Below are positions 53,018-60,895 of a DNA stretch of 64,000 nucleotides, piece by piece. How positions within the stretch are numbered: the first letter of the stretch is position 1; each line of letters opens with the position of its first letter. The DNA is from G963676795 sp963677215 (lineage in GTDB: Bacteria > Desulfobacterota > Desulfuromonadia > Desulfuromonadales > Geopsychrobacteraceae): contig OY781919.1 in assembly GCA_963677215.1 (NCBI GenBank), positions 806,001-870,000 on the forward strand, written 5' to 3'. Position numbers and translations under genes: made by a program. The notes under the pieces were generated by a model. The model saw only the letters and a program-made list of their open reading frames with translations, searched no databases and was not told where the DNA came from.

Positions 53018-53218
53018 ATGGCAGAAGGTACAGTAAAGTGGTTTAACGATTCAAAAGGTTTTGGTTTTATTGAGCAGGACAACGGACCTGATGTGTTCGT
53101 CCACTTTTCAAAAATCCAGGGTGATGGCTTCAAATCTCTCGCCGAAGGCGATCGCGTCAGCTTCGACGTCACCCAAGGCCAGAAAGGCCCTCAATCTGAA
53201 AACGTCCGTAAAATCTAA
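53018..53218 (+). CDS. Cold-shock protein, CspA family
   Basis: 66 residues: GTVKWFNDSKGFGFIEQDNG (RNP1) and DVFVHFSKI (RNP2) are textbook cold-shock domain motifs. An OB-fold RNA chaperone. GGAGAAGATTA precedes the ATG. Terminator directly behind it. Confidence 0.97.
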   Translation: MAEGTVKWFNDSKGFGFIEQDNGPDVFVHFSKIQGDGFKSLAEGDRVSFDVTQGQKGPQSENVRKI

Positions 53219-53245
53219 AAGATTTTATCTGATAGATTGAAATTT

Positions 53246-53284
53246 GAAAGCCCCGCGAGCAATCGCGGGGCTTTCTTTTTTAGC
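53246..53284 (+). terminator. Terminator between the cold-shock and NSS transporter genes
   Basis: AAAGCCCCGCGA pairs with TCGCGGGGCTTT around GCAA, then CTTTTTT on the plus strand. The stem also has an A-run on the other side, so it may serve the convergent transporter gene as well. Confidence 0.95.
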
Positions 53285-53290
53285 GGTCCG

Positions 53291-54676
53291 TCAGTGCAGC
53301 AGAGAGCCCAGATAGGCAAACAGCCCCGACTCCTTGACCTTGGCATAGAGTACAATAGCCACGGCCAGGGGGGAAATAAAGCGGATGGTAAAGTGCCAGA
53401 ATGGATAGATCCAGCCGGCACCGCCAGCGACAAGCTCCTGCTTCTCCTCTTTCCCTTTCCAGAACCAGCCGACATAGATGGCGATAATCAGCCCCGAGAT
53501 CGGCAACAGATAGTTGGACGCGATCAGATCGATGCTGTCGAAAAAGCTACGTTCGCCGAGCAATGTCCAATGCCCGAGGACATTGTAGGAGAGCGCTGAA
53601 GGGATACCGACGACGAAGCACAGAATCGCCAGCACAACCGTCGCTTTTTTGCGCCCCCAGCCCCGTTCATCAATCAGATAGGCGACCTGAGACTCAAGGA
53701 GAGAAATGGTACTGGTCAGGGCGGCGAAAGCGATCAGCAGAAAGAACAGAATCGCCAGAAAATACCCCCCTGGCAGCTGCGAAAATACAATCGGAATAGT
53801 TTTGAACACCAGCCCCGGTCCCGCTGAAGGGTGCATCCCCACGGCGAAGACAATCGGGAAGATCGCTAGGCCGGCAATCAGGGCGATGGCCGTATCGAGC
53901 AGGGCTACACGGACGCTGACCCCGACGAGATTGGTCTCATTCTTCATGTACGAGCCATAGGTAATCATGATCGCCATACCCAATGACAGGGTGTAGAAGG
54001 AGTGTCCCAGCGCTTCCAGCACAGAGGCCGTAGTCAGCTTGCTGAAATCGGGGTAGAACATGAAGCGCAACCCTTCCGCCGCGCCGTCACTCAGCATACC
54101 GTTGATGAACAGCAATAACAGCAGGCCGAGCAAGAGCGGCATCAAAATCTTGCTCCAACGCTCGATCCCTTTCTGGATCCCGCCGATAACAATAGCCAGG
54201 GTCAGAATGATAAAACCAATGTGGCAGATCATCTGACGAGCGCCGCTGCCGATCAGACCGCCGAACATCGCTTCTATCGCCTCCGGCGACTGACCGACAA
54301 AAGCCCCTTGGATCGCCCGCCAGACATAATCGAGAGTCCAGCCTGCAACCACCGAATAGTAGGAGAGAATAATGAATGAGGTGGCCACACTGAGCCAACC
54401 TGAGACCTGCCAGAAGGAACGTTTCCCTTCCAGGGCGACAAAGGCCCCGACTGCGTCTTTCTGGGTATGACGGCCGATCATCAGCTCGGAGATCATGATC
54501 GGCAGACCAACGATGATGATACTGATCAGGTAAACCAGAACGAATGCACCGCCGCCGTTCTGACCGGTGATATAGGGGAACTTCCAGATATTGCCGAGAC
54601 CGATGGCGCTGCCGGCAGCAGCGAGAATGAAGCCGAGGCGAGAGGCCCACTGACCTCGTCGTTGAGGCTGAGACAT
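53291..54676 (-). CDS. Sodium-dependent transporter of the NSS (SNF) family
   Basis: 461 residues from the ATG after AAGGAAAACAAC. About 11-12 helices. The first unwound helix reads AAAGSAIGLGNIWKFPYITG with the NGGGAFV motif, as in LeuT/MhsT, and the Na+ and substrate contacts are in place. Transports an amino acid with Na+. It lies 67 bases behind the amino-acid ABC ATPase on the same strand and may share its regulation. Confidence 0.92.
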   Translation of the reverse strand: MSQPQRRGQWASRLGFILAAAGSAIGLGNIWKFPYITGQNGGGAFVLVYLISIIIVGLPIMISELMIGRHTQKDAVGAFVALEGKRSFWQVSGWLSVATSFIILSYYSVVAGWTLDYVWRAIQGAFVGQSPEAIEAMFGGLIGSGARQMICHIGFIILTLAIVIGGIQKGIERWSKILMPLLLGLLLLLFINGMLSDGAAEGLRFMFYPDFSKLTTASVLEALGHSFYTLSLGMAIMITYGSYMKNETNLVGVSVRVALLDTAIALIAGLAIFPIVFAVGMHPSAGPGLVFKTIPIVFSQLPGGYFLAILFFLLIAFAALTSTISLLESQVAYLIDERGWGRKKATVVLAILCFVVGIPSALSYNVLGHWTLLGERSFFDSIDLIASNYLLPISGLIIAIYVGWFWKGKEEKQELVAGGAGWIYPFWHFTIRFISPLAVAIVLYAKVKESGLFAYLGSLLH

Positions 54677-54743
54677 GTTGTTTTCCTTTGTTACAATTAA
54701 CGTTCCCCGCTGTAAAATAGAGGGGAGATTGAGGGTGGTGGAG

Positions 54744-55472
54744 TTAGTGAGCAATCACCTTACCGAGAAAATCGCGCAGGCGCGGCTCCTTGGGGTTGGC
54801 GAAGACCTCTTTCGGGTTACCCTGCTCCTTGATGATCCCCTGATCGAAGAACACCAGGCGGTCGGCGACCTCGCGGGCAAAGCCCATTTCGTGGGTAACG
54901 ACAACCATGGTCATCCCTTCCTTGGCCAGCTGTTTCATAACCTCGAGGACCTCGCCGACCAGTTCCGGGTCAAGGGCGCTGGTCGGCTCGTCAAAGAGTA
55001 TGACCTTAGGCTGCAGCGCCAGAGCCCGGGCAATGGCGACGCGCTGCTTCTGGCCGCCGGAAAGCTGGTCAGGATAGGCCTTGGCCTTCTCCTTCAAACC
55101 GACCTTTTCGAGCAGCTGCATACCCAGCGCATCGGCCTGTTTGCGCCCCATGTTCCGTACCTTGATCGGCCCGAGGGTGATATTCTGCAAAACCGAAAGA
55201 TGAGGAAATAGGTTGAACTGCTGAAAGACCATCCCCGCCTCGGTGCGCACCATATTGATGTCGGTTTTCGGATCACTAAGGTCGTAACCGTCAACAACGA
55301 TCTGCCCCGAGGTGATCTCCTCGAGCTGGTTGATGCAACGCAGAACCGTCGACTTGCCGCTGCCGGACGGGCCGATAACGCAGACGACTTCTCCTTCTTT
55401 AATATGCAGGTCGACCCCTTTGACGACCTCCAGATCACCGTAGGATTTGTGAAGATTTGTGATATGGATCAT
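54744..55472 (-). CDS. Polar amino-acid ABC transporter ATPase (GlnQ type)
   Basis: 242 residues. Walker A GPSGSGKST, signature LSGGQKQRVAIARAL, Walker B VILFDEPTSALDPE, and the H-loop VVTHEM. Starts MIHITNLHKSYGDLEVVKGV, typical of the PAAT family. Third gene of binding protein - permease - ATPase; AGAGGTAAGTC precedes its ATG, 3 bases behind the permease stop. Confidence 0.95.
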   Translation of the reverse strand: MIHITNLHKSYGDLEVVKGVDLHIKEGEVVCVIGPSGSGKSTVLRCINQLEEITSGQIVVDGYDLSDPKTDINMVRTEAGMVFQQFNLFPHLSVLQNITLGPIKVRNMGRKQADALGMQLLEKVGLKEKAKAYPDQLSGGQKQRVAIARALALQPKVILFDEPTSALDPELVGEVLEVMKQLAKEGMTMVVVTHEMGFAREVADRLVFFDQGIIKEQGNPKEVFANPKEPRLRDFLGKVIAH

Positions 55473-55475
55473 GAC

Positions 55476-56147
55476 TTACCTCTTTGCTGCGACGTTCATA
55501 CGAGTTTCCAGTTTCTTCAGCACCCAGGAAATGACCATGGTCATGATCAGGTAGGTGATGCCGACGGTCAGCCAGACCTCAAAAGCACGGAAGTTGACGG
55601 CGATGATCTCCTGGCCGACGCGGGTCAGCTCGGCAACGCCGATAACTACGAGCAGCGAGGTATCCTTGAGACTGATGATGAACTGATTGCCGAGCGGCGG
55701 AATCATCCGCTTCAGCGCCTGTGGCCAGATGATGTAGAGCATGGTCTGACCACGGGTCAGACCGATGGATCGCCCGGCCTCCATCTGGCCGTTGTCGATC
55801 GACTGCACCGCGCCGCGGACAATCTCGGCGATGTAGGCCCCGGAATTGATGGCGATAGCGACAACTCCGGCAGCGATCGGAGGAATCCGCATGCCAAGAG
55901 CCATCGGCAGACCAAAGTAGAGGAACATGACCTGAACGATCAGTGGTGTACCGCGAATGATCTCGATATAGATACCGGCGATCTTGCGCAACCAGACGCG
56001 CGGCGACAGCTTGAGCAGTCCGAACAGCGCCCCCAGGAAGAAACCGATCAGCAGTCCGATCAGCGTGATAACGATGGTCAACCCCGCCCCATGGAGCAAG
56101 AGCGGAAAGGTTTCGACCATGACCTGTGCATTGAAACGAAAATTCAT
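55476..56147 (-). CDS. Polar amino-acid ABC transporter permease (HisM/GlnP type)
   Basis: 223 residues from the ATG at 56147 preceded by GAGGTCAGGT (longer frames lack a site). About five helices and the EAA-loop EAGRSIGLTRGQTMLYII. GIYIEIIRGTPLIVQVMFLY is the family signature at the second helix. Works as a dimer with the adjacent ATPase and receives substrate from the binding protein encoded upstream. Confidence 0.94.
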   Translation of the reverse strand: MNFRFNAQVMVETFPLLLHGAGLTIVITLIGLLIGFFLGALFGLLKLSPRVWLRKIAGIYIEIIRGTPLIVQVMFLYFGLPMALGMRIPPIAAGVVAIAINSGAYIAEIVRGAVQSIDNGQMEAGRSIGLTRGQTMLYIIWPQALKRMIPPLGNQFIISLKDTSLLVVIGVAELTRVGQEIIAVNFRAFEVWLTVGITYLIMTMVISWVLKKLETRMNVAAKR

Positions 56148-56321
56148 ACCTGACCTCGATAAACGGCGACCGCCAGACCAGCCAGCGACCACCGTGTCCT
56201 GCAATTTGAACTACCACGTATCCAAGCTTCCATCAGCACGACAGAGCTCCCGGTCACGTTGTTGATTCGGAAACGAGCAATTTATTTCATGGCAAGGGAA
56301 AGGGCCGTTTCCGGACAAAAA

Positions 56322-57065
56322 CTACTTAGGATCGGTGCCGAACCACTTGCGATACAGCTTGGTGTAAGAACCGTCAGCTTTCAGTTCAGCCAGGGCGGCA
56401 TTGACTTTGCCGACCAGCTCGCTCCCTTTCGGGAAAGCGATGCCGTAGGACTGCCCCATGTAGAGCGGTCCGACAACCTTGACCTGGTCCTTGCCGACCT
56501 TGCGCATGAAATCGGCGATGACCGGAGAGTCGAAGACGACAGCATCAGCGCCGCCGGACATCAGTTCAAGGAACATGGCGTCGTTGTTCGGGAACAGCTT
56601 GACGTCCTTGGCCTTAGCCTTTTCCTTGACCAGGTCGGCGCTGGTTGTGGCCAGCTTGGTGGCGACAACCTTCCCCTTGAGGTCTTCGATGCTGTTGATG
56701 CTGTTCTCATCGGCGCGAACCAGGATCAGCAGGCCGGCGTTGTAGTAGCCATCGGAGAAATCCACGACTTCGGCGCGCTCAGGCTTGATGGTCATACCGG
56801 CGATACCGACATCGAGCTGGCCGGTTTGCAGCCCAGGAATGATGCCGTTGAAGTCCATCGGCTGGAGTTTGAAATCGGTGCCAATCTTTACGGCAATCGC
56901 TTCCCAGAGTTCGATATCAAAGCCGGTGTGCTTGCCGGTCTTGTCCTTGAACTCAAACGGAGGGAAGTTAGTGTCGGTTGCAACGATCAGCGGTCTGGCC
57001 AGGGCCGGGGACACCAGGATCAGGGTTACCAACAGAGCCAGCATAATTTTACGCAGTTTCATCAT
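56322..57065 (-). CDS. Polar amino-acid ABC transporter, periplasmic binding protein
   Basis: 247 residues with a signal peptide (LALLVTLILVSPALA). SBP_bac_3 fold: LIVATDTNFPPFEFKDKTGK, GFDIELWEAIA and DFNGIIPGLQTGQLDVGIAG, then DLKGKVVATKL. Similar to GlnH/HisJ; the amino acid is not clear, glutamine being one candidate. AAAGGAGAGT precedes the ATG. First gene of the three-gene transport operon; upstream is a hairpin-rich leader and the two-component genes. Confidence 0.92.
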   Translation of the reverse strand: MMKLRKIMLALLVTLILVSPALARPLIVATDTNFPPFEFKDKTGKHTGFDIELWEAIAVKIGTDFKLQPMDFNGIIPGLQTGQLDVGIAGMTIKPERAEVVDFSDGYYNAGLLILVRADENSINSIEDLKGKVVATKLATTSADLVKEKAKAKDVKLFPNNDAMFLELMSGGADAVVFDSPVIADFMRKVGKDQVKVVGPLYMGQSYGIAFPKGSELVGKVNAALAELKADGSYTKLYRKWFGTDPK

Positions 57066-57554
57066 ACTCTCCTTTAGTTCGTGTGTTAGCCAGCATCAAG
57101 GGTGCGCAACAGACAGAGAATAGGGCTATTGCGACCATCGATGATGGGGGCAGTCCAGACGACGTTGTATGGGATGGGTTACTTAAATATTTGCAAACAG
57201 ACGCGGAGCGGCGTTGGTCCGGATCTGAAGCAGTCGGTCGTTTTCGTGTTCTGTCCGGAGGGGAACCGACAGTCTGAAAACGACCGACTGCTTTTTCGTG
57301 GCGAATTGTGATTCAGATCTATTGGCAAGAAGAATGCCAGTTGAGAAAAATTCTGATAAGCATCCGGTTTGTCTCATGAAATTCATATTTCCCGGAATCA
57401 CCCGTTGCTACCAAAGGGGTATGTCAAAAGCTATGAATAATTTGGGAGAAGAAGTGTTTGTCGTGGAAAAACGCTGACTTGCGCAAGTTATAACCAAAGT
57501 TATAGTTATAGCTTTTTGCATACCCATTTTTACTGTCGAAATGGAGACAGGTTT
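57066..57554. other. Intergenic region between the ABC operon and the response-regulator gene
   Basis: 489 bases, holding the promoter of the transport operon and the end of the regulator transcript. Apart from the long hairpin at 57230-57297 no feature is supported; I looked for a -24/-12 (TGGCAC-N5-TTGC) site and did not find a clean one. Around 57497 an imperfect run TTATAACCAAAGTTATAGTTATAG is AT-rich and repetitive. Confidence 0.5.
57230..57297 (+). terminator. Long perfect hairpin followed by a T run
   Basis: GCAGTCGGTCGTTTTC (57230-57245) and GAAAACGACCGACTGC (57276-57291) match perfectly over 16 bp; the 30-base loop can form a smaller CTGTC/GACAG hairpin. TTTTT follows on the plus strand only, yet no plus-strand gene precedes it. 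On the minus strand it lies in the leader of the binding-protein gene. It may end a short unannotated transcript or regulate the transport operon. Confidence 0.55.
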
Positions 57555-58961
57555 CTACTCGTCACGCCGCCGCTTGAGGCGTTTGCTCAGACTCGGCTGG
57601 GCGATGCCGAGCAGTCGCGCGGCAATGGTCTGATTACCGGCAGCGCGTTCAAGAGCCACATCGATCAACATCTCGCTCGCTTCACTCAAGGTCGGCAACT
57701 CATCGAGCCCAACGAAGGGATTCCCCTGTTGCGGTTCCGTCGTCAGGGGTTGGGTCTGTCGGTCCAGACGCTGCAGGAAACTCTGCAACGACAGCACCCC
57801 TCCCAGATGGAGGCTGACGGCATCATAGATCATGCCGCGCAGTTCGCGCACGTTGCCGGGGAAGCTGTAGGTGGCAAGCAGGGCAGTCAGCTGCGGGGGC
57901 GGGGTCGGCCTGGTCTTGCCCAGCTCACTTGCCGCCTGGGTCAGAAAATGATCGATCAGCAGCGGCAGGTCATCATAGCGCTCACGCAGCGGCGGCAGAG
58001 TCAGCTGGTGGGTCTGCAGACGGTAATAGAGATCGCGGCGAAAGCTGCCGTCGGCGACCTTGGCTTCAAGGTCGTAATGGGTGGCACAGATCACCCGCGC
58101 CTGCAGGTAATGAGGCTGGTCGCTCCCCAGCGGGTAATATTCCCCTTCCTGGAGCAAGCGCAACAGCTTGACCTGGCTGGACAGGGAGAGATCACCGATT
58201 TCATCAAGGAACAGGGTGCCGCCTGCGGCCCGTTCGATCATCCCGCCCCGGTCACGGTCAGCCCCGGTATAAGCCCCTCTCTTGTGACCAAAGAGGGTAT
58301 CGGCAAAGGTATGGTCATCGAGCCCCGCGATATTGATGCCGACCAGTTCGCCGCTGACGCCGCTGAGCTGATGGACGATGCGCGCCACCAGTTCCTTGCC
58401 GACACCACTCTCGCCGAGAATCAAGATCGGCTGGCGCGACGGTGCGACCGCTTCCAGGTAACGAAAGACCGCCAACATCGCTGCATTACGGGTCACCAGC
58501 GGGGAGAACAGCTCGGGAGCCTTGAGTTCTGCAGAGAAGAAGTTACGCCGCAGGCTGGCGTTTTCACGCTGCAGGCGCACCAGCTGCACGGCGCGCCTGA
58601 CACCGTCGAGCAGACGCTGCTCATCCTCGGTCTTGACGAAATAATCGTAAGCACCCAGGCGCATGCAGCGCACCGCGGTTTCCAGCTGATTAAGCCCGGA
58701 AAGGATAATCACCGGCACCTGCGGATGGTCATTGGCGAGCAGCTCCAGGATCTCTTCCCCGGAGAGATGCGGCATGGTCAGGTCGAGCAATACCACCCCG
58801 ATATCCTGCTGCATCAGGCCTTTAACTTCGCGGCTGTCGCTGCAGCAAATCAGGTTGGTCAAACCGCCGAGGCTTTGCAGCATGCGGCTGAAACTGCGCA
58901 ACCAGGCAGCTTCGTCATCGACCAGCAGCAGTGAAAATTCAGGATAGTTTTCAATCTCCAT
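57555..58961 (-). CDS. NtrC-family sigma-54-dependent response regulator
   Basis: 468 residues: receiver (FSLLLVDDEAAWLRSF; phospho-Asp in VVLLDLTMPHLSG), AAA+ domain with Walker A LGESGVGKELVA, Walker B GGTLFLDEIGDLSL, and the sigma-54 contact loop GAYTGA instead of the usual GAFTGA, a variant found in other active members. C-terminal Fis-like HTH (GNQTIAARLLGIAQPSLSKR). The ATG at 58961 follows AAAGGGGT and overlaps the kinase gene by 11 bases. It would activate sigma-54 promoters for genes linked to the ligand of its sensor partner, probably the neighbouring transport operon. Confidence 0.93.
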   Translation of the reverse strand: MEIENYPEFSLLLVDDEAAWLRSFSRMLQSLGGLTNLICCSDSREVKGLMQQDIGVVLLDLTMPHLSGEEILELLANDHPQVPVIILSGLNQLETAVRCMRLGAYDYFVKTEDEQRLLDGVRRAVQLVRLQRENASLRRNFFSAELKAPELFSPLVTRNAAMLAVFRYLEAVAPSRQPILILGESGVGKELVARIVHQLSGVSGELVGINIAGLDDHTFADTLFGHKRGAYTGADRDRGGMIERAAGGTLFLDEIGDLSLSSQVKLLRLLQEGEYYPLGSDQPHYLQARVICATHYDLEAKVADGSFRRDLYYRLQTHQLTLPPLRERYDDLPLLIDHFLTQAASELGKTRPTPPPQLTALLATYSFPGNVRELRGMIYDAVSLHLGGVLSLQSFLQRLDRQTQPLTTEPQQGNPFVGLDELPTLSEASEMLIDVALERAAGNQTIAARLLGIAQPSLSKRLKRRRDE

Positions 58962-60675
58962 CGGCACCCCTTTTCTTTGGCAGGCGCATCCGCACCAGGG
59001 TTCCCCCGCTGACCCGCGGGACAAATTCAAGCTCACCGCCATGCTCCTGGATGATCTGCGCAGAAACCGACAGCCCTAGCCCGGTACCGCCATCTTCACG
59101 GTGCGTGGTAAAGAAGGGATCGGTCAGCTGGGGCAGGTGTTCAGGCGCAATACCGCCCCCCTGATCCTCGACCTCGACGACCACTCGACCCTGTGTAGCC
59201 AGGGTTCTGAGGATAATGGCCTGCTGGCGGTTTGCTAATGCCTGACCGGCGTTGATCAGCAGGTTGACAATAACCTGTTCAAGACGCTGCTCATGGCCGG
59301 TGACTAATGGTAACCTGGCGTCCAGTTCGATGCGCAACTCATCGGTCGCTTTCTTGAGTTGGTTCTCGACCAGCCGGTAGGCGCTCATCGCCACCTGGTT
59401 CAGGTCGACATCCCTGGCCTGGGTGACATCCTCACGGCGGGAAAAGTTCTTGAGATCCTCGACAATCCGCTTGATCCGTCCGGAACTCCTGAGCATCTCA
59501 TCGAGCATCTCAGGGAGCTCATCACGCAGCTGCGACCAGGGGATGCGCGCCGCGCGAAAATCGCCCTGCTGCGCATAGTGCTCTTCGAGCAGCGGTTCGA
59601 TATCGCGCCAGATACGCTGCAACTGGGCCAGATCGAGGAGCAGCATGCCGTTGGGGTTGTTGATCTCATGGGCCACTCCCGAAACCAGAACCCCCAGTGA
59701 GGCCAGCTTGTCGGCCTGAATCAGCTGCTGCTGATGGCGCTTCAGTTCGGCCATCGCCTGCTCCCGCTCGTGAATTTGCTCCTTGAGTGCGGCGGTACGC
59801 AAGCGGACCTGACGACGCAACAGGGCCGACCAGAGCAGGACGAGCAGCAGGATGACAACCAACGGGATCAGGATCGCCCCGCCGATGCGCAACACCCGGC
59901 TCAGCTCAAGTCCTTTTGCTTCCGGCAGCGGACCGAGCCAGGCGTTGAAGATGCGCCGGTACTCCCCGGACTGCTTGAGCAGGGCGAGCCCCTCGGTCAA
60001 CAGGGTAAGCATCTCCTGATTCCCGGCCCTTACGGCAAAGCCGTAGTCCTCGGCCAGCAACGGCCGGCCGACCGCCTTGAGATTAGTCACCTGCAGCCGG
60101 CCGAGCAGATACTCACCAGCCAGTTTACTGCCCAGTGCCGCATCATATTCGCCGATCGCCAGCAGGCGCAGGGCATCCTCCAGCGAATCAACTTCCACCG
60201 CCTTGACCTTGAGCAGCGGATGCTCGGCCAGATAGGTTGCCATAATGCTGTCGCGCACCACCAGCACCTGCTGGCCGGCCAACGCCTCAAGCGAAGAGTC
60301 GGGGGAATCGCGCCGCACCCAGAGTGACTGAAAGACCTGGGCATGTGGCGGGGTATAGTCGAATTCAAGTTGCCCCTGCTTGCTATAAGGCACCCCGGAA
60401 AGGATATCGACCTGACCGGTCAGCAACTGACGACGCAGCTCATGCCAGGGGGCATAGTGAAACACCACCTCGACCCCCATCGCCTCGCCGATGGCACGTC
60501 CGAGAGCAATATTGAGCCCATCCGGCTGGCCGGAGAAACTGACAAATTCGTATGGGGGGAAATCGGGATCGCAGCCAATCACCACCGGTCGTTGCGGCAA
60601 AGGATCGGCCATGACCGTCATCGGCAGCAGCAGGAAAAACAGCTGAAATATGAAGAATAAACGTCCGTTGTTCAT
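58951..60675 (-). CDS. Sensor histidine kinase with periplasmic amino-acid-binding domain
   Basis: About 574 residues. Signal/TM, then an SBP_bac_3 domain (VVIGCDPDFPPYEFVSFSG, GLNIALGRAIGEAMGVEV) like the binding proteins of ABC transporters, a TM helix (about 270-290), a coiled linker, HisKA H-box GVAHEINNPNG and HATPase motifs N (VNLLINAGQAL) and G (DQGGGIAPEH, GGTGLGLSVSAQI). A GTG two codons upstream is an alternative start. Such sensors bind an amino acid directly. Paired with the NtrC-like regulator by an 11-base overlap. Being next to a transporter with a similar binding protein strengthens a link by substrate. Confidence 0.93.
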   Translation of the reverse strand: MNNGRLFFIFQLFFLLLPMTVMADPLPQRPVVIGCDPDFPPYEFVSFSGQPDGLNIALGRAIGEAMGVEVVFHYAPWHELRRQLLTGQVDILSGVPYSKQGQLEFDYTPPHAQVFQSLWVRRDSPDSSLEALAGQQVLVVRDSIMATYLAEHPLLKVKAVEVDSLEDALRLLAIGEYDAALGSKLAGEYLLGRLQVTNLKAVGRPLLAEDYGFAVRAGNQEMLTLLTEGLALLKQSGEYRRIFNAWLGPLPEAKGLELSRVLRIGGAILIPLVVILLLVLLWSALLRRQVRLRTAALKEQIHEREQAMAELKRHQQQLIQADKLASLGVLVSGVAHEINNPNGMLLLDLAQLQRIWRDIEPLLEEHYAQQGDFRAARIPWSQLRDELPEMLDEMLRSSGRIKRIVEDLKNFSRREDVTQARDVDLNQVAMSAYRLVENQLKKATDELRIELDARLPLVTGHEQRLEQVIVNLLINAGQALANRQQAIILRTLATQGRVVVEVEDQGGGIAPEHLPQLTDPFFTTHREDGGTGLGLSVSAQIIQEHGGELEFVPRVSGGTLVRMRLPKKRGADGD

Positions 60676-60895
60676 CGCCACATAGTCGATGAGCTGCCGC
60701 GGCTTGTCAATGCTCTTTCCCCTGTTTCAGCGAAAGAGTAGCAAAGCATAGCGGAAATGATATCCTTAAAAGCAAGCAAGTTCTCTACCGCCCACTTCCG
60801 GCACAAAATTGTTTTTATCGAACTTCATCATCGAGCAAATCACTGCCTTATTTTCAGCAAGAGTGTCCGGAATTTTATGAAAGGAGAACTAATAC

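Noticed and set aside
57066..57300. Sigma-54 promoter before the amino-acid binding-protein gene
   Set aside because: No TGGCAC-N5-TTGC-like match with correct spacing found by eye on the minus strand.
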